Positions 1 through 10,844 are shown, numbered from the stretch's first letter. The stretch: 64,000 nucleotides of DNA from Arsenicicoccus bolidensis DSM 15745 (GCF_000426385.1 NZ_AUFG01000009.1:57066-121065); one strand, 5' to 3'. Notes: generated by a model not told the origin, from the sequence alone. Program-made: numbers and translations.

Positions 1-220
1 AGGGAACCCCGGTCTTGAACGTTCCTAAACCGTTGCAGCCCCCTGACTCAGGGTCAGAGCAGGTCGACAGAGCTGCAACCTGTTGCATACTGGCCCGAGC
101 GACAACGACGTCCGCCACCTCATCGGCAACGCCGGATCGCCTCCTGGAGCCCGCCGGGTTCCAGGACCACCTTTGCAACGGATCGTCCGGCACGTTCCTG
201 CCGGTGAAGGAAGGCAGACC

Positions 221-1294
<1,074 letters not shown>

Positions 1295-1297
1295 CCC

Positions 1298-1347
1298 ACC
1301 TCAGGTAGTCACATCCACCCGAGCTAGCACGCCAGGCGGATGTGACC
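1298..1347. repeat. Intergenic palindromic repeat, copy A
   Basis: This is a copy of the dispersed repeat found at gene 3' ends in this window. ACCTCAGGTAGT is followed by CACATCCACC, a short spacer with CACGCCA, and GGCGGATGTG, which pairs back to form a hairpin. It lies between two convergent 3' ends (the ABC ATPase gene and a decayed binding-protein gene), so a bidirectional terminator role is plausible but inferred. Confidence 0.7.
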
Positions 1348-1425
1348 GACCCAGGCGGATCCCCAGCGCGAGCGGCGGTCACCCCACAGCGGGGCGGCCG
1401 CCGCTCGCGGCAGTCGACCCTACGG

Positions 1426-2125
1426 TCAGGGCGCCGGGGTGAGGGGCTTGTCCTTGAACCACGGCTGGGCGGCCTTTGTGTAGGTCCCGTCCCGCTTGGC
1501 GATCGCGAGCCAGCCGTCCACGACCTCCTCCCAGACGACGTCGCCCTGCGGCAGGAGATAGCCCTTCTGGGAGAAGTCGAAGGGCTTGTCGGGGTGCACC
1601 GCGCACAGCCGCGCACAGCTGCGGGTGCGTCGACGCCACCCACACCGTCTCGGAGGCGTCCGTGGTCATGACGTCGGCCCGGCCCGCGATGATCTCGTCG
1701 AAGATCGTGTTGTTGTCCTTCCACCGGATGATCCGGCCCTGCGGGTAGTGCTTGACCGCGAACTTCTCGTTGGTGCCGCCGATGGGTGTGATCGACCGGA
1801 CGCCGGGCCTGTTGATCTCCGCCACGGTGTCGTAGTTGGCGACCTTGCTGCACAACGTGATCGGCGTCTTGCCCTCGGTCAGCAACGGCTCGGTGAAGAA
1901 GGCCTGCTGCAGCCGGTCGGTGCTGATCGAGATGCCACCCATCCCGGTGTCGCACCGAGCCGTGAAGTCCGGCATGAGCGTCTTTCACGTCGTCGGGACC
2001 CACTCGACCTTGACGCCGAGCCGTGCGGCCAGGTCCTGCGCCATGGTCACGTCGATGCCGCTGTAGGCACCCGTCCGTGGGTCCTTGTAGGTGAAGGGGC
2101 GGTAGGCCCCGGTGGTGCAGACGCG
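1426..2125 (-). pseudogene. Decayed periplasmic-type solute-binding protein (SBP family 3)
   Basis: Pieces of an amino-acid-type ABC solute-binding protein can be read on the minus strand, but no single frame is intact. The N-terminal part (VRVCTTGAYRPFTYKD... VEWVPTT) runs into an in-frame TGA at 1987-1985, where a Trp codon would be expected. The middle part reads on from MPDFTARCDTGMGG (1975) to about 1610. The end (HPDKPFDFSQKGYLLPQG ... WFKDKPLTPAP) continues in another frame to a stop at 1426, so there is a frameshift near 1600. A signal peptide is also missing: near 2154 an RBS-like GAGGAGGG and GTG open a different frame. With one nonsense codon, one frameshift and a lost leader, the gene is probably dead. 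Sequencing error would have to strike more than once to explain this. Confidence 0.85.
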
Positions 2126-2284
2126 CACGCTGCCTCACGGATGCGAATCACGGTGGCCCTCCTCGGCATACGGCGGTGTGTGCCGTTGAACCTAGACCCC
2201 CCCGGTCGCGCCGCGGCGAGGCTCGTCTCGCCCGCCAAGATGTGGCAACCGCCGCCGGACCGGGTGTTCTGCCACGATGGGGGG

Positions 2285-3532
2285 ATGGCGCTCGAGATCA
2301 CCGCGGTCCGCCCTGACCCCGCCCTGCTGGACCTGCCCTGGTCCACCCCTCTGGAGGACTGGCCCGAGGAGAGGCTGGCTGCGCTCCCCCGCGGCATCTC
2401 CCGGCACATCGTGCGATTCGTGCGCGTCCCCGAGGGTGTGGTCGCGATCAAGGAGATCAAGGACGAGATCGCCTTCCGCGAGTACCACATGCTCCGCGCG
2501 CTCAACCGGCTGATGATCCCGTGCGTGCGCCCCTACGGCGTGGTCAGCGGACGGGTGGGCGCCGACGGCGAGCCCCTCGACTCCTGCCTGATCACCCACC
2601 ACCTGAAGTACTCCCTGCCGTTCCGGGCGCTGTTCAGCCAGACCCTGCGCCCCGACACCGCGACCCGCCTCATCGACGCCCTCGCCGTGCTGCTCGTGCG
2701 ACTGCACCTGCAGGGCTTCTGGTGGGGCGACGTGTCGCTGTCCAACACGCTCTTCCGGCGCGACGCGGGCGCCTTCGCGGCGTACGTCGTCGACGCGGAG
2801 ACGGGCGAGCTGCGCGACCGGCTGTCCGACGGCCAGCGCGACCACGACCTCGACATCGCCCGGGTCAACATCGCCGGCGAGCTGATGGACCTCGAGGCCG
2901 GCGGGCTGCTGCCCGAGGGCAACGACCCCGTCGAGATCTCCAACCAGATCATGGCCCGCTACACCCAGCTGTGGCACGAGCTGACGGGCGTCGAGTCCTA
3001 CAACGTCGGCGAGCGGTGGCGCGTCGACGAGCGGATCCGACAGCTCAACCAGCTCGGCTTCGACGTGGACGAGCTGGCCATGTCCACCGACATCGACGGG
3101 ACCACGCTGCGCATCCAGCCCAAGGTCGTCGACGCCGGTCACCACAGCCGCCGCCTCCTGCGCCTGACGGGTCTCGACGTCGAGGAGAACCAGGCCCGCC
3201 GCCTGCTCAACGACCTCGACGCCTATCGCGCGGCGCTGGACGTGCAGGGCGAGGACGAGGCCATCACCGCCACGCGCTGGCTCAACGAGATCTTCCTGCC
3301 GATCACCCGCGCCATCCCCGCCGACCTGCGCGGCAAGCTCGAGCCCGCCGAGCTCTTCCACGAGCTGCTCGAGCACCGGTGGTACCTCTCCGAGCGCAAC
3401 GGCCACGACGTGCCGATCGGGCAGGCGATGGCCGACTACATCCTGACGATCCTGCCGACCAAGCCGGTCGAGGAGACCGTCGTCGGCGTCGACACGGTGG
3501 AGATGCCGGTCGTCGCGCACCTGGACGACTGA
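2285..3532 (+). CDS. DUF4032 domain protein with kinase-like signature
   Basis: This 415-aa soluble protein belongs to a family widespread in actinobacteria (DUF4032). Residues about 45-70 hold VVAIKEIKDEIAFREYHML, with a Lys and a Glu placed like those of the ATP-binding N-lobe of kinase-fold proteins. GFWWGDVSLSNTLFRRD near residue 145 resembles the catalytic-loop pattern (H/W)GD....N of lipopolysaccharide-kinase-like proteins, followed by YVVDAETGE as a possible metal-binding segment. The kinase-like fold is an inference from these motifs, and the substrate is unknown. The family-conserved N-terminus starts at the ATG at 2285. The gene stands alone; the upstream region overlaps the 5' side of the decayed transporter gene. 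Confidence 0.85.
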   Translation: MALEITAVRPDPALLDLPWSTPLEDWPEERLAALPRGISRHIVRFVRVPEGVVAIKEIKDEIAFREYHMLRALNRLMIPCVRPYGVVSGRVGADGEPLDSCLITHHLKYSLPFRALFSQTLRPDTATRLIDALAVLLVRLHLQGFWWGDVSLSNTLFRRDAGAFAAYVVDAETGELRDRLSDGQRDHDLDIARVNIAGELMDLEAGGLLPEGNDPVEISNQIMARYTQLWHELTGVESYNVGERWRVDERIRQLNQLGFDVDELAMSTDIDGTTLRIQPKVVDAGHHSRRLLRLTGLDVEENQARRLLNDLDAYRAALDVQGEDEAITATRWLNEIFLPITRAIPADLRGKLEPAELFHELLEHRWYLSERNGHDVPIGQAMADYILTILPTKPVEETVVGVDTVEMPVVAHLDD

Positions 3533-3625
3533 CTCGTCACAGATCGTGATCACCTGGGGGCATTCACGCACGAGGGGCGCCCTGCCGGTCCTATGCTTCG
3601 CGTGAAGCCATCACGAGGAGTGATC

Positions 3626-4333
3626 ATGACCGACAACAGCAACAACCCGTATGCCGGACCGCCCGCCGGCTCGACGCCGTCAGGCTCGTCGCCGTACGGC
3701 GCCACCACGCCCGAGCCTTCGGCCTACGGCCAGGCAGGGGCGTACGGGCAGGCCCCCGCCGATGGGGAGTCCCACTCCTACGGGCAGGCCCCGGCATACG
3801 GGCAGGTCCCGGCATACGGCCAGGGCTCGGGTCCGACGGCGACGGCGGCGCTGGCGCCCTGGGGCAAGCGTGTGCTCGCCTCGGTGCTCGACGGACTGCT
3901 GACGCTGCCCGGCGCCCTCCTCATGACGATCGGCGCCGGCGTGATGGCCAGCGGGTCGGGCACCTCGACCGTCGACCCCACGACCGGTGAGATCCTGACG
4001 ACCGGCGGCGACCAGGGCATGATCACGACCGGCCTGGTGCTGGTGGGCGTCGGCTGGCTGCTGGCGCTGGTCATCCAGATCTACAACCGCTGGGTGCGCG
4101 GCGGGCGCGGCCAGTCCTGGGGCAAGAAGGTCGCCGGGACCTGGCTGGTCTCCGAGCGCACCGGCCAGCCGATCGGCACGGGCATGGCCTTCGTGCGAGA
4201 CCTGGCGCACTACCTCGACAGCCTGCCGCTCTACCTCGGCTACCTGTGGCCGCTGTGGGACGAGCGACGCCAGACCTTCGCCGACAAGATGTGCGGGACC
4301 GTCGTCACGACCGTCCCGCCGCGCCAGTCGTAG
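3626..4333 (+). CDS. RDD family membrane protein with Tyr/Gly/Pro-rich N-terminus
   Basis: This is a 235-aa inner-membrane protein. The first 75 residues are a disordered, low-complexity tail with repeated YGQAPAYGQ-like units. After about residue 80 an RDD domain begins (APWGKRVLASVLDGLLTLPGALLMTIGAG), with a second hydrophobic stretch around GLVLVGVGWLLALVIQIY and the typical GQSWGKKVAGTWLV sequence. The ATG at 3626 is preceded by a good GAGGAG ribosome site. RDD proteins have been linked to ion exchange or membrane organisation, but no function can be assigned here. It is convergent with rlmB and separated from it by a strong hairpin. Confidence 0.88.
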   Translation: MTDNSNNPYAGPPAGSTPSGSSPYGATTPEPSAYGQAGAYGQAPADGESHSYGQAPAYGQVPAYGQGSGPTATAALAPWGKRVLASVLDGLLTLPGALLMTIGAGVMASGSGTSTVDPTTGEILTTGGDQGMITTGLVLVGVGWLLALVIQIYNRWVRGGRGQSWGKKVAGTWLVSERTGQPIGTGMAFVRDLAHYLDSLPLYLGYLWPLWDERRQTFADKMCGTVVTTVPPRQS

Positions 4334-4373
4334 CGGCCGCGCACTACGGCGCAGCACGTCGCACCACACAGAT

Positions 4374-4417
4374 CAGCCGGCCTTCGTCACACCCGCCTGG
4401 GGGACGAAGGCCGGCTG
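4374..4417. terminator. Bidirectional hairpin between RDD gene and rlmB (repeat family copy F)
   Basis: A perfect 15-bp inverted repeat (CAGCCGGCCTTCGTC at 4374-4388 with GACGAAGGCCGGCTG at 4403-4417) lies between convergent stops. The spacer carries CACACCCGCCTGGGG and the right flank carries GGGGGTAGGTCA, so it is a diverged member of the dispersed 3'-end repeat family. Confidence 0.75.
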
Positions 4418-4437
4418 CTGTGACTGCCGGGGGTAGG

Positions 4438-5451
4438 TCAGCGGGTGGCGGCGCGCTGGCGGGCGATCTCGTAGAGCGTGACGCCGCAGGCGATGCCGGC
4501 GTTGAGCGACTCGTTGCCGGACGCCATCGGGATCGACACGATCTGGTCGCAGGTCTCGCCCACGAGACGCGACAGGCCCTTGGCCTCGGACCCCACGACC
4601 ACGACGAGCGGCTGGTCGGCGAGGTCCAGCTGCGGCAGCTCGACGTCCCCGTCCATGTCGAGCCCGATCACGAAGTAGCCCTGCTTGCGGTAGTCCTGCA
4701 AGGTGCGAGTCAGGTTGGTGGCCTGCGCGACGGGGACGCGGGAGGCGGCACCGGCGGAGGTCTTCCACGCCGAGGCGGTCATGCCCACGCTGCGACGCTC
4801 GGGGACGACCACCCCGTGACCGCCGAAGGCCCCGACCGAGCGGATGATCGCGCCCAGGTTGCGGGGGTCGGTGATGCCGTCGAGCGCCACGACGAGCGGG
4901 ATCCCCGGCGTCTGGGGGTCGACGAGCTCGGAGGGGTGGCGGTAGTCGTAGGGCGGGATCTGCAGCGCGAGCCCCTGGTGCACCGCGCCGTCGGTGAGCC
5001 GGTCCAGCTCGCCGCGGGGCGTCTCGAGGATGGGGATGTTGCGCTCGGTCGCGATCTTGAGGGCCTCGCGGACGCGGTCGTCGGAGTCGATGCGGCTCGC
5101 GACGTAGACCGTGCTCGCCGGGATGTCCGCGCGCAGGGCCTCCAGGACCGAGTTGCGGCCCGCGACGGTCTCGGTGCTGGTGCGGTTGCGGCGACCGCCG
5201 TGACCACCGGCACCGCCGCGACCGCCGCCGGCCCCACCGGTGCCCGGGCGACCACCCGCGGCACCCGCGGCGCCGGCCTTGGCGGCACGCTGCGCCTGCT
5301 TGTAGGCCTTGTGGTTGGGACGCTCCTCGGCCTTGGGCGTGGGGCCCTTGCCCTCGAGCGAGCGGCGGCGCTGGCCGCCGCTGCCGACGGAGGCGCCCTT
5401 GCGGGAGGCGCCCTTGCGCATCGCGCCGCGGCGCTGGGAGTTGCCTGGCAT
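4438..5451 (-). CDS. rlmB: 23S rRNA (guanosine-2'-O-)-methyltransferase RlmB
   Basis: This is a SpoU/TrmH-type methyltransferase that 2'-O-methylates a guanosine in 23S rRNA using S-adenosylmethionine. The 337-aa protein has a basic, Gly-rich, probably disordered N-terminus (1-90), a substrate-binding domain ([21 protein letters not shown]) and the knotted catalytic domain. The three SpoU motifs are visible: [27 protein letters not shown] and [18 protein letters not shown]. It begins four bases after the cysS stop, so the two are almost certainly co-transcribed. The cysS-rlmB order is also seen in Mycobacterium. Confidence 0.95.
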   Translation of the reverse strand: MPGNSQRRGAMRKGASRKGASVGSGGQRRRSLEGKGPTPKAEERPNHKAYKQAQRAAKAGAAGAAGGRPGTGGAGGGRGGAGGHGGRRNRTSTETVAGRNSVLEALRADIPASTVYVASRIDSDDRVREALKIATERNIPILETPRGELDRLTDGAVHQGLALQIPPYDYRHPSELVDPQTPGIPLVVALDGITDPRNLGAIIRSVGAFGGHGVVVPERRSVGMTASAWKTSAGAASRVPVAQATNLTRTLQDYRKQGYFVIGLDMDGDVELPQLDLADQPLVVVVGSEAKGLSRLVGETCDQIVSIPMASGNESLNAGIACGVTLYEIARQRAATR

Positions 5452-5455
5452 GGGA

Positions 5456-6931
5456 TCAGTCCTTGGTGTCGGTGTTGCCGGTGGAGCCGGTGGTGCCCGC
5501 GGCGGCGGGGCGGGCCAGGGTCCAGCGCGCTCCGGACGGCGAGTCCTCGACGAGGATCCCGGCGGCCGTCAGGTCGTCACGGATGGCGTCGGCCGTGGCG
5601 AAGTCCCGCTCCTTGCGGGCCGCCGCACGGCGGTCGAGCTGCGCCTGGACGAGGACGTCGAGGGCGGAGCGCGCCACGTCGCCCTCGCCACCGCTCGCGT
5701 CCCAGTGCGGGTCGAGGGGGTTGACGCCGAGCACGTCCGTCATGGCCATGACCTGCGCCGCGAGACGTCGGGCCAGCTCACGGTCGCCGTCGTCGAGCGC
5801 GGTGTTGCCCGCCCTGACGGTGTCGTGGACGACGGCCAGGGCCCCGGAGACCCCGAGGTCGTCGTCCATCGCCGCGCGGAACTCGGCGGGGAACGGCTCG
5901 GCGGGCGCGTCCGGCATACCGTGCTCGACCGCACGACGCAGGAAACCCTCGATCCGCTCGACCGCCGCCTCGGCCTCGGCCAGGGAGCCCTCGTGGAACT
6001 CGATGGTGGAGCGGTAGTGCGCGGCCCCGAGGTAGTAGCGCAGCGCGAGCGGCCTGGTCTGGCGGGCGATCTCGGTGACGATCAGAGAGTTGCCGAGCGA
6101 CTTGCTCATCTTTTCGCCCTGGACGGTCACCCAGGCGTTGTGCATCCAGTAGCGCGCGAACCCGAGCCCGGCCGCGTGCGACTGGGCCTGCTCGTTCTCG
6201 TGGTGCGGGAAGCGCAGGTCGACGCCGCCGCCGTGGATGTCGAACTCGTCGCCGAGGTACTTGCGAGCCATCGCGGAGCACTCGAGGTGCCAGCCGGGGC
6301 GGCCCGTGCCGTAGGGCGTCGGCCAGCTGGCCGTGGCGGGCTCGCCGGCCTTCCACCCCTTCCACAGGGCGAAGTCGCGCGGGTCGCGCTTGCCGCGCGG
6401 GTCGGCGTCCTCGGCAGCCTCCATGTCGTCGATCGACTGGCGGGTCAGCGCGCCGTAGGCCGGGAAGGACCGCACGTCGAAGTAGACGTCACCGCTGCCG
6501 TCGGGCGCCGCGTAGGCGTGGCCCTTGTCGACGAGGGTGTCCATCAGCGTGACCATCTCGGGGACGTGCCCGGTCGCGCGCGGCTCGTAGGTCGCGGGCA
6601 GCACGCCGAGCAGGTCCAGGGCCTCGGAGGTCTGGCGCTCGTGGTCATAGGACCAGGCCCACCACTCGGCGCCGTTCTCGGCGGACTTGCGCAGGATCTT
6701 GTCGTCGATGTCGGTGACGTTGCGCACCAGGGTCACGTCGTAGCCGTGGCCGGCGGTCAGCCAGCGCCGCAGGATGTCGAACGCGACGGCGAAGCGCACG
6801 TGACCGATGTGGGGGGCGCCCTGGGTGGTGAGGCCACAGATGTAGATGCCGACCTTGCCCTCGTGCAGTGGCTGGAACTCGCGCAGCTCGCGCGTGGCGG
6901 TGTCGTAGATGTGGAGACTCACCCGCCCCAT
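5456..6931 (-). CDS. cysS: Cysteine--tRNA ligase
   Basis: Class I aminoacyl-tRNA synthetase charging tRNA-Cys in the cytoplasm. The 491-aa protein has the zinc-binding CGLTTQ, the HIGH motif GAPHIGHV near residue 37, HLECSAMA as a further zinc ligand region, and [11 protein letters not shown]. Its length and the C-terminal anticodon-binding region separate it from the shorter paralogue MshC, the mycothiol cysteine ligase. I chose the ATG at 6931 ([10 protein letters not shown]). GTG at 6922 (VSLHIYD) is a credible alternative because neither has a clear ribosome site. Confidence 0.95.
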   Translation of the reverse strand: MGRVSLHIYDTATRELREFQPLHEGKVGIYICGLTTQGAPHIGHVRFAVAFDILRRWLTAGHGYDVTLVRNVTDIDDKILRKSAENGAEWWAWSYDHERQTSEALDLLGVLPATYEPRATGHVPEMVTLMDTLVDKGHAYAAPDGSGDVYFDVRSFPAYGALTRQSIDDMEAAEDADPRGKRDPRDFALWKGWKAGEPATASWPTPYGTGRPGWHLECSAMARKYLGDEFDIHGGGVDLRFPHHENEQAQSHAAGLGFARYWMHNAWVTVQGEKMSKSLGNSLIVTEIARQTRPLALRYYLGAAHYRSTIEFHEGSLAEAEAAVERIEGFLRRAVEHGMPDAPAEPFPAEFRAAMDDDLGVSGALAVVHDTVRAGNTALDDGDRELARRLAAQVMAMTDVLGVNPLDPHWDASGGEGDVARSALDVLVQAQLDRRAAARKERDFATADAIRDDLTAAGILVEDSPSGARWTLARPAAAGTTGSTGNTDTKD

Positions 6932-6972
6932 GCTACCGGCGGCAGGCGTGGGGCCTCGCCTCCAGCGGACCT

Positions 6973-7032
6973 GCCCGAGGTAGTCACGTCCGCCCGGGTT
7001 GGCAGCCAACGGGCACCCCAGCGGATGTGACC
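6973..7032. repeat. Intergenic palindromic repeat, copy B
   Basis: CCCGAGGTAGTCACGTCCGCC is followed by a GGTTGGCAGCCAAC inner hairpin and GCGGATGTGACC, the same layout as copy A. It lies directly downstream of the amidase stop and upstream of cysS, so it may end amidase transcription. Confidence 0.65.
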
Positions 7033-7049
7033 AGGGCGGGTCGATTCCG

Positions 7050-7874
7050 TCAACGCCCCAGATATCGCCGTATGCCGGCGGCCAGCGCCACGGCCTCGCG
7101 CTGCCGGAAGGCCGCTGACCCCAGCAGGCGGGCGTCCCGCGGGTGGCGCAGGTTGCCCGCCTCGAGCATCACGGCGGGGACGGTCGACAGGTTGAGGCCC
7201 CCGATGTCGGTGCGCCGGCTGAGTGCGGTCCCCCGCCCGACATAGGTCGAGCGCGGCATCCCGGTCCCGGCCGCGAACGCGTCCCGCACCGCCACGGCCA
7301 GCCGCTCGGACCGCTGCTGCACGGCCGGCCCGCCCGCCATGCGCGGCGAGTGGATGACGTGGAAGCCCCTGGCCCGCGGCGAGAGGTTGCCGTCGTCATG
7401 GATGGACACGACCAGCGTCGCCCGCGCCTGATTGCCGATGGCGGCCCGCCGGTCGATGCACGGCCCGAAGCCCCGATCGTCGGCCCGGGTCAGCACCACG
7501 CGCGCGCCCTGGGCCCGCAGCACCGTCGCGAGCCGGGTGGCCGTGTCCCACACCTGCGCGTGCTCGGGGTAGCCGGCCGCGGTCTGGGTGCCGACGGTGT
7601 TGCAGGTCTTCCACAGGCCGTTGCCGGAGTAGACCTTGCGGGCGAGCGCCCTGGGGTTGCGGCCGTTGCCCCCGTTGTGACCAGGGTCGACGACGATCGT
7701 GGTGCCCGCGAGCGGCGCTCGGTTGCCGGCTGACCGGACCGCGGACGGTGGGCCGGCTGACGGGAGGGCCGTCGCCCCTGGGGCGAGGGCGGACGCGGCC
7801 GCGACGGCGGCGGTGATCATGGCGGCGACCCACGCGTGCCGCGGGCCTGCGTGGTGGCGGGCGTGGTTCGTCAT
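7050..7874 (-). CDS. N-acetylmuramoyl-L-alanine amidase (amidase_3 type), secreted
   Basis: This zinc amidase is predicted to cleave the bond between muramic acid and the peptide stem of peptidoglycan outside the cell. The 274-aa protein starts with a signal peptide (hydrophobic [20 protein letters not shown] at about residues 18-38, cleavage plausible near ATA-LPS). Catalytic elements of the family are visible: VVDPGHNGG (zinc His), VVSIHDDGN (zinc His) and [11 protein letters not shown] (catalytic Glu). It sits between ispF and cysS, interrupting an order that is contiguous in Mycobacterium, and is flanked on both sides by copies of the dispersed intergenic repeat. Confidence 0.9.
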   Translation of the reverse strand: MTNHARHHAGPRHAWVAAMITAAVAAASALAPGATALPSAGPPSAVRSAGNRAPLAGTTIVVDPGHNGGNGRNPRALARKVYSGNGLWKTCNTVGTQTAAGYPEHAQVWDTATRLATVLRAQGARVVLTRADDRGFGPCIDRRAAIGNQARATLVVSIHDDGNLSPRARGFHVIHSPRMAGGPAVQQRSERLAVAVRDAFAAGTGMPRSTYVGRGTALSRRTDIGGLNLSTVPAVMLEAGNLRHPRDARLLGSAAFRQREAVALAAGIRRYLGR

Positions 7875-7940
7875 ACGGCCAGTGTCCTCGTCGCAGGCGA
7901 CTCTCCCAACCCCGGCGGCTCGCGCTGCCGGCGGGCGCCA

Positions 7941-8056
7941 GATCAGCCTGGGTTGGTCACATCCGCCTGCCGTGCGAAGCCGGGCCGATGTGCCTACCTG
8001 AGGTAGGTCTATCGGCCTGGCGTGCGAAGCCGGGCGAGTGTGACTACCTGAGGTAG
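7941..8056. repeat. Intergenic palindromic repeat, copies C1 and C2
   Basis: Two copies lie in tandem. The first begins GATCAGCCTGGGTTGGTCACATCCGCC and ends with CTACCTGAGGTAG; the second has ATCGGCCTGGCGTGCGAAGCCGGGCGAGTGTGA and another CTACCTGAGGTAG. The final copy overlaps the ispF 3' end: its TAC CTC AGG TAG supplies the last residues (YLR) and stop of IspF. Confidence 0.75.
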
Positions 8057-8532
8057 ACGAGGGCGGTCGCGATGCCCAGCACGCCCTCCTCGCGGCCCGG
8101 GAAGCCCAGCCCGTCGGTGGTCGCGCCGCTGATCGACACCGGAGCGCCGACCACCTCGCTCATCAGCGCCTCGGCCTCGGCCCGCCGCCGGCCGACCTTG
8201 GGGCGGGTGCCGACGACCTGGACCGCGACGTTGCCGATCTCGAACCCCGCCTCCCGCACGATCCGGCAGGCCTCGGTGAGCAGCGTGACCCCGCTCGCCC
8301 CCGCCCACTGCGGCCGTCCGGTCCCGAAGTGCTGCCCGAGGTCACCGAGCCCCGCCGCCGAGAAGAGGGCGTTGCACGCCGCGTGGGCGACGACGTCGGC
8401 GTCCGAGTGCCCCTCGAGCCCGACCTCCCCCTCCCAGAGCAGCCCGGCCAGCCACAGCTCGCGCCCCGACCCGGCCGCCGCGAACGCGTGGATGTCGGTG
8501 CCGATGCCCACGCGGGGGACGACGGGGTTCAT
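8044..8532 (-). CDS. ispF: 2-C-methyl-D-erythritol 2,4-cyclodiphosphate synthase
   Basis: Fifth step of the MEP isoprenoid pathway: cyclises CDP-ME 2-phosphate to MEcPP with release of CMP. The 162-aa protein is typical in length. GIGTDIHAF near the N-terminus supplies the Asp and His metal ligands, and [18 protein letters not shown] is the family signature with the third ligand. The ATG at 8532 overlaps the ispD stop (ATGA), indicating translational coupling. The C-terminal residues YLR and the stop lie inside a copy of the dispersed repeat, so the natural end may have been rewritten by that element. Confidence 0.96.
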   Translation of the reverse strand: MNPVVPRVGIGTDIHAFAAAGSGRELWLAGLLWEGEVGLEGHSDADVVAHAACNALFSAAGLGDLGQHFGTGRPQWAGASGVTLLTEACRIVREAGFEIGNVAVQVVGTRPKVGRRRAEAEALMSEVVGAPVSISGATTDGLGFPGREEGVLGIATALVYLR

Positions 8533-9287
8533 GCGACGGTCTCCGGCTCGAGGTCGGGGGTGGTGGACAGCGAGGCCGTATGCCGGTGCGCACGGTCCAG
8601 GTCCGCAGGTGTGGTCACCTTGAACGACAGGGGATCTCCCTCGACGACGAGGACATGGTGCCCGAGCGCCTCGAGCAGGGCGGCGTCGTCGGTGGCGGAG
8701 ATCCCGCTCGCGTGGGCGGCCTCGAGCTCGTCCCGCACGAAGCCCTGGGGCGTCTGCACGGCGCGCAGCTGCTCGCGCGGCGGGGTGGAGCGCACGACCC
8801 CGCGCTCGTCGACGGCCTTGACCGTGTCGACGACGGGCAGCCCGGGCACCACGGCAACCCAGCCGTCACGCACCGCGTCGACCACCCGCTCGTAGACGTC
8901 CAGCGGGGTGAAGCAGCGGGCGGCGTCGTGGACGAGCACGACCTGCGGCTCGGCGAGGTCCCCCTGCGCGTCGGCGTCGTCGAGCTCGTCACCGAGGCCG
9001 TCGTCGAGGGCGGCGAGACCGGCCGCCACGGAGGCCGTGCGGTCCGCGCCCCCGGCGACCACGTGCACGGCACTGCTGGTGCGGATGCCGTCGATCAGCT
9101 CGATGACCGCCTCGAGGTGGGTCGCCGGCGCGACGACGACGACCTGCACGAGGCCGGGCACCTCCAGCGCGGTGCGGAGGCTGTGCTCCAGCAGGGTGCG
9201 CCCGCCGACCTCGACCAGGGCCTTGGGCAGGTCGGCCCCGAGTCGGCTGCCCGACCCGGCGGCCACGATGATGACGGCGACGCTCAC
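8529..9287 (-). CDS. ispD: 2-C-methyl-D-erythritol 4-phosphate cytidylyltransferase
   Basis: Third step of the MEP pathway: transfers CMP from CTP to MEP. The 252-aa protein opens with [21 protein letters not shown], the nucleotide-binding loop with the conserved Arg and Lys, and carries [12 protein letters not shown] further on. The start is the GTG at 9287, because the conserved beta strand follows at once and nothing upstream resembles the family. It overlaps ispF by 4 bp. The carD-ispD-ispF order matches Mycobacterium, but a hairpin separates carD from ispD here. Confidence 0.94.
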   Translation of the reverse strand: MSVAVIIVAAGSGSRLGADLPKALVEVGGRTLLEHSLRTALEVPGLVQVVVVAPATHLEAVIELIDGIRTSSAVHVVAGGADRTASVAAGLAALDDGLGDELDDADAQGDLAEPQVVLVHDAARCFTPLDVYERVVDAVRDGWVAVVPGLPVVDTVKAVDERGVVRSTPPREQLRAVQTPQGFVRDELEAAHASGISATDDAALLEALGHHVLVVEGDPLSFKVTTPADLDRAHRHTASLSTTPDLEPETVA

Positions 9288-9307
9288 GAGGTCACTGTAG
9301 ACGCGGC

Positions 9308-9340
9308 GAGGCCCCCACCGCGGGCAGCGGTGGGGGCCTC
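9308..9340 (-). terminator. Hairpin downstream of carD
   Basis: GAGGCCCCCACCG (9308-9320) pairs with CGGTGGGGGCCTC (9328-9340), a perfect 13-bp stem with a 7-base loop. It follows the carD stop and precedes the ispD start, so it could limit read-through into ispDF. Confidence 0.75.
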
Positions 9341-9363
9341 CGGACGTTGCGGGGTGGAGCGCC

Positions 9364-9846
9364 TCAGGAAGCGAGGACCTCGTCGAGGATCGACTCGGCC
9401 TTCTCCTCGTCGGTCTTCTCCGCGAGCGCGAGCTCGGACACCAGGATCTGACGAGCCTTGGCCAGCATGCGCTTCTCGCCGGCGGACAGGCCGCGGTCCT
9501 TGTCGCGGCGCCACAGGTCACGCACGACCTCGGCGACCTTGTTGACGTCACCCGAGGCGAGCTTCTCCAGGTTGGCCTTGTAGCGGCGGGACCAGTTGGT
9601 CGGCTCCTCCGCGCACGTGGCCCGCAGGACCTCGAACACGTGGTCCAGACCCTCCTGGCCGACCACGTCGCGCACGCCGACGAGGTCGCAGTTCTCGGCG
9701 GGGACCTCGATGGTCAGGTCACCCTGGGACACCTTCAGCTTTAGGTAGATCTTGTCGACACCCTTGATGGTCCGGGTGTTGATCTCCTCGATGAGCGCCG
9801 CCCCGTGATGCGGGTAGACGACCGTTTCTCCGACCTTGAACGCCAT
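9364..9846 (-). CDS. carD: CarD family RNA polymerase-binding regulator
   Basis: Global transcription factor that binds the RNA polymerase beta subunit and stabilises open complexes, notably at rRNA promoters. The 160-aa protein matches mycobacterial CarD in length and layout: an N-terminal RNAP-interaction domain ([22 protein letters not shown], then [31 protein letters not shown]) and a helical C-terminal DNA-binding domain with the conserved Trp ([16 protein letters not shown]). The ATG at 9846 follows AAAGGGG at good spacing. Confidence 0.96.
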   Translation of the reverse strand: MAFKVGETVVYPHHGAALIEEINTRTIKGVDKIYLKLKVSQGDLTIEVPAENCDLVGVRDVVGQEGLDHVFEVLRATCAEEPTNWSRRYKANLEKLASGDVNKVAEVVRDLWRRDKDRGLSAGEKRMLAKARQILVSELALAEKTDEEKAESILDEVLAS

Positions 9847-9872
9847 GTAGTCAAGCCCCTTTCGCGACCGCC

Positions 9873-9878
9873 ATCATA
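9873..9878 (-). promoter_or_regulatory. Candidate -10 element for carD
   Basis: On the minus strand TATGAT lies 27 bases upstream of the carD start, in a locally AT-rich stretch unusual for this window. No convincing -35 hexamer is seen 17-18 bases upstream, which is common at actinobacterial promoters. Confidence 0.5.
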
Positions 9879-10111
9879 TCACGCAAATCAGCCCGGATAA
9901 AGCCCGAGTACGGGCATTTGTGCAGGTCAGGGCCCACGGACCATAACGTGGGATCGTTCAACAGGGTCTTGACGAATGGTCAACGACGCGCTACGCGCGC
10001 GCCGTCGGTCGTCGCCCGGTCTTGGACGTCGCTGCGGTGGACGCGTGGCCAGGGCCGGGTTTGGCGCGCGTGGGCCGGGCCGGGTGAGGCGCGAGGCGAT
10101 ATGGTGTCGCC

Positions 10112-10771
10112 GTGACCCGTGACGACTCCCACCGCCCCGCGACCCCGATGGCTCGTGCCGCCCGGGTCCGCCGCGCCACCCTGACCCTCGGCACCGCGGC
10201 CCTGGCCACGGTCGGCCTCACCGCGTGCAACATGATGTCCCCGCAGCAGACGGACGTCAGCTATGCCCCGGCCGACGGCGTCGAGCTCGACCTCGGCCCG
10301 GTCAAGGTCCGCGACCTGCTCGTCGTCAGCGCGGGCGAGGGCAAGGGCGGCGCCCTGAACGGCCTCGTCGTCAACCAGGGCAACCAGCCCGCTCAGGTGT
10401 CCTTCTCCCTCGGGGAGTCCGGCTCACCCGTGACCACGACCGTGGAGCCCGGCCAGGCGGTCTCCCTGGCGTCCGAGAAGGTCTCGGTCCCCAGCGTCCC
10501 GGTCAAGCCCGGCGCCATGGTCAACCTCCAGGTGGGCACCGCCACCAACGGCATGCAGAACCCCCTCGTCCCCGTGCTCCCGCCGACCGGGTACTACGCC
10601 ACCATGACGCCGACCGCGTCGAGCGGATCCGGCAGCGCCACGGCGACGCCCACCGGCACCGCGACCGGCAGCGCCACGACCACCCCGAGCACCAGCGAGA
10701 GCGCCACCGCGCCGACGCCGAGCACGTCCGCGGCGACCCCGTCCGAGACCGCGACCACGTCTGCGGGCTGA
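10112..10771 (+). CDS. Putative lipoprotein with Thr/Ser/Ala-rich tail
   Basis: Hypothetical exported lipoprotein of 219 aa. The leader has Arg residues, a hydrophobic core (TLGTAALATVGL) and the lipobox LTAC at about residues 34-37, predicting lipid attachment to that Cys. Residues 45-150 form a beta-rich region (LDLGPVKVRDLLVVSAGEGKGGALNGLVVNQ), while 165-219 are almost only Thr, Ser, Ala, Pro and Gly, a likely wall-spanning or glycosylated tail. The start is the GTG at 10112. Similar lipoproteins often sit near the RegX3 locus in actinobacteria; no function is known. It is convergent with regX3. Confidence 0.82.
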   Translation: MTRDDSHRPATPMARAARVRRATLTLGTAALATVGLTACNMMSPQQTDVSYAPADGVELDLGPVKVRDLLVVSAGEGKGGALNGLVVNQGNQPAQVSFSLGESGSPVTTTVEPGQAVSLASEKVSVPSVPVKPGAMVNLQVGTATNGMQNPLVPVLPPTGYYATMTPTASSGSGSATATPTGTATGSATTTPSTSESATAPTPSTSAATPSETATTSAG

Positions 10772-10807
10772 CGGACCGGCATACGGCCGGACCAGCACCC
10801 GCGGAAC

Positions 10808-10844
10808 CCGACCCGCGCCCCGGAGGCTCCCGGGCGCGGGTCGG
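10808..10844. terminator. Hairpin between lipoprotein gene and regX3
   Basis: CCGACCCGCGCCC (10808-10820) pairs with GGGCGCGGGTCGG (10832-10844), a perfect 13-bp stem between two convergent stops, probably acting in both directions. Confidence 0.7.

Noticed and set aside
1..220. Specific promoter and operator for the ugpC-type gene
   Set aside because: TTGCA words and a TTGCATACTGG segment are present, but no convincing -35/-10 pair or symmetric operator could be fixed.
5456..6931. MshC (mycothiol cysteine ligase) instead of CysS
   Set aside because: At 491 aa it is too long for MshC, it has the full C-terminal anticodon-binding part, and it sits in the ispD-ispF-cysS-rlmB order.
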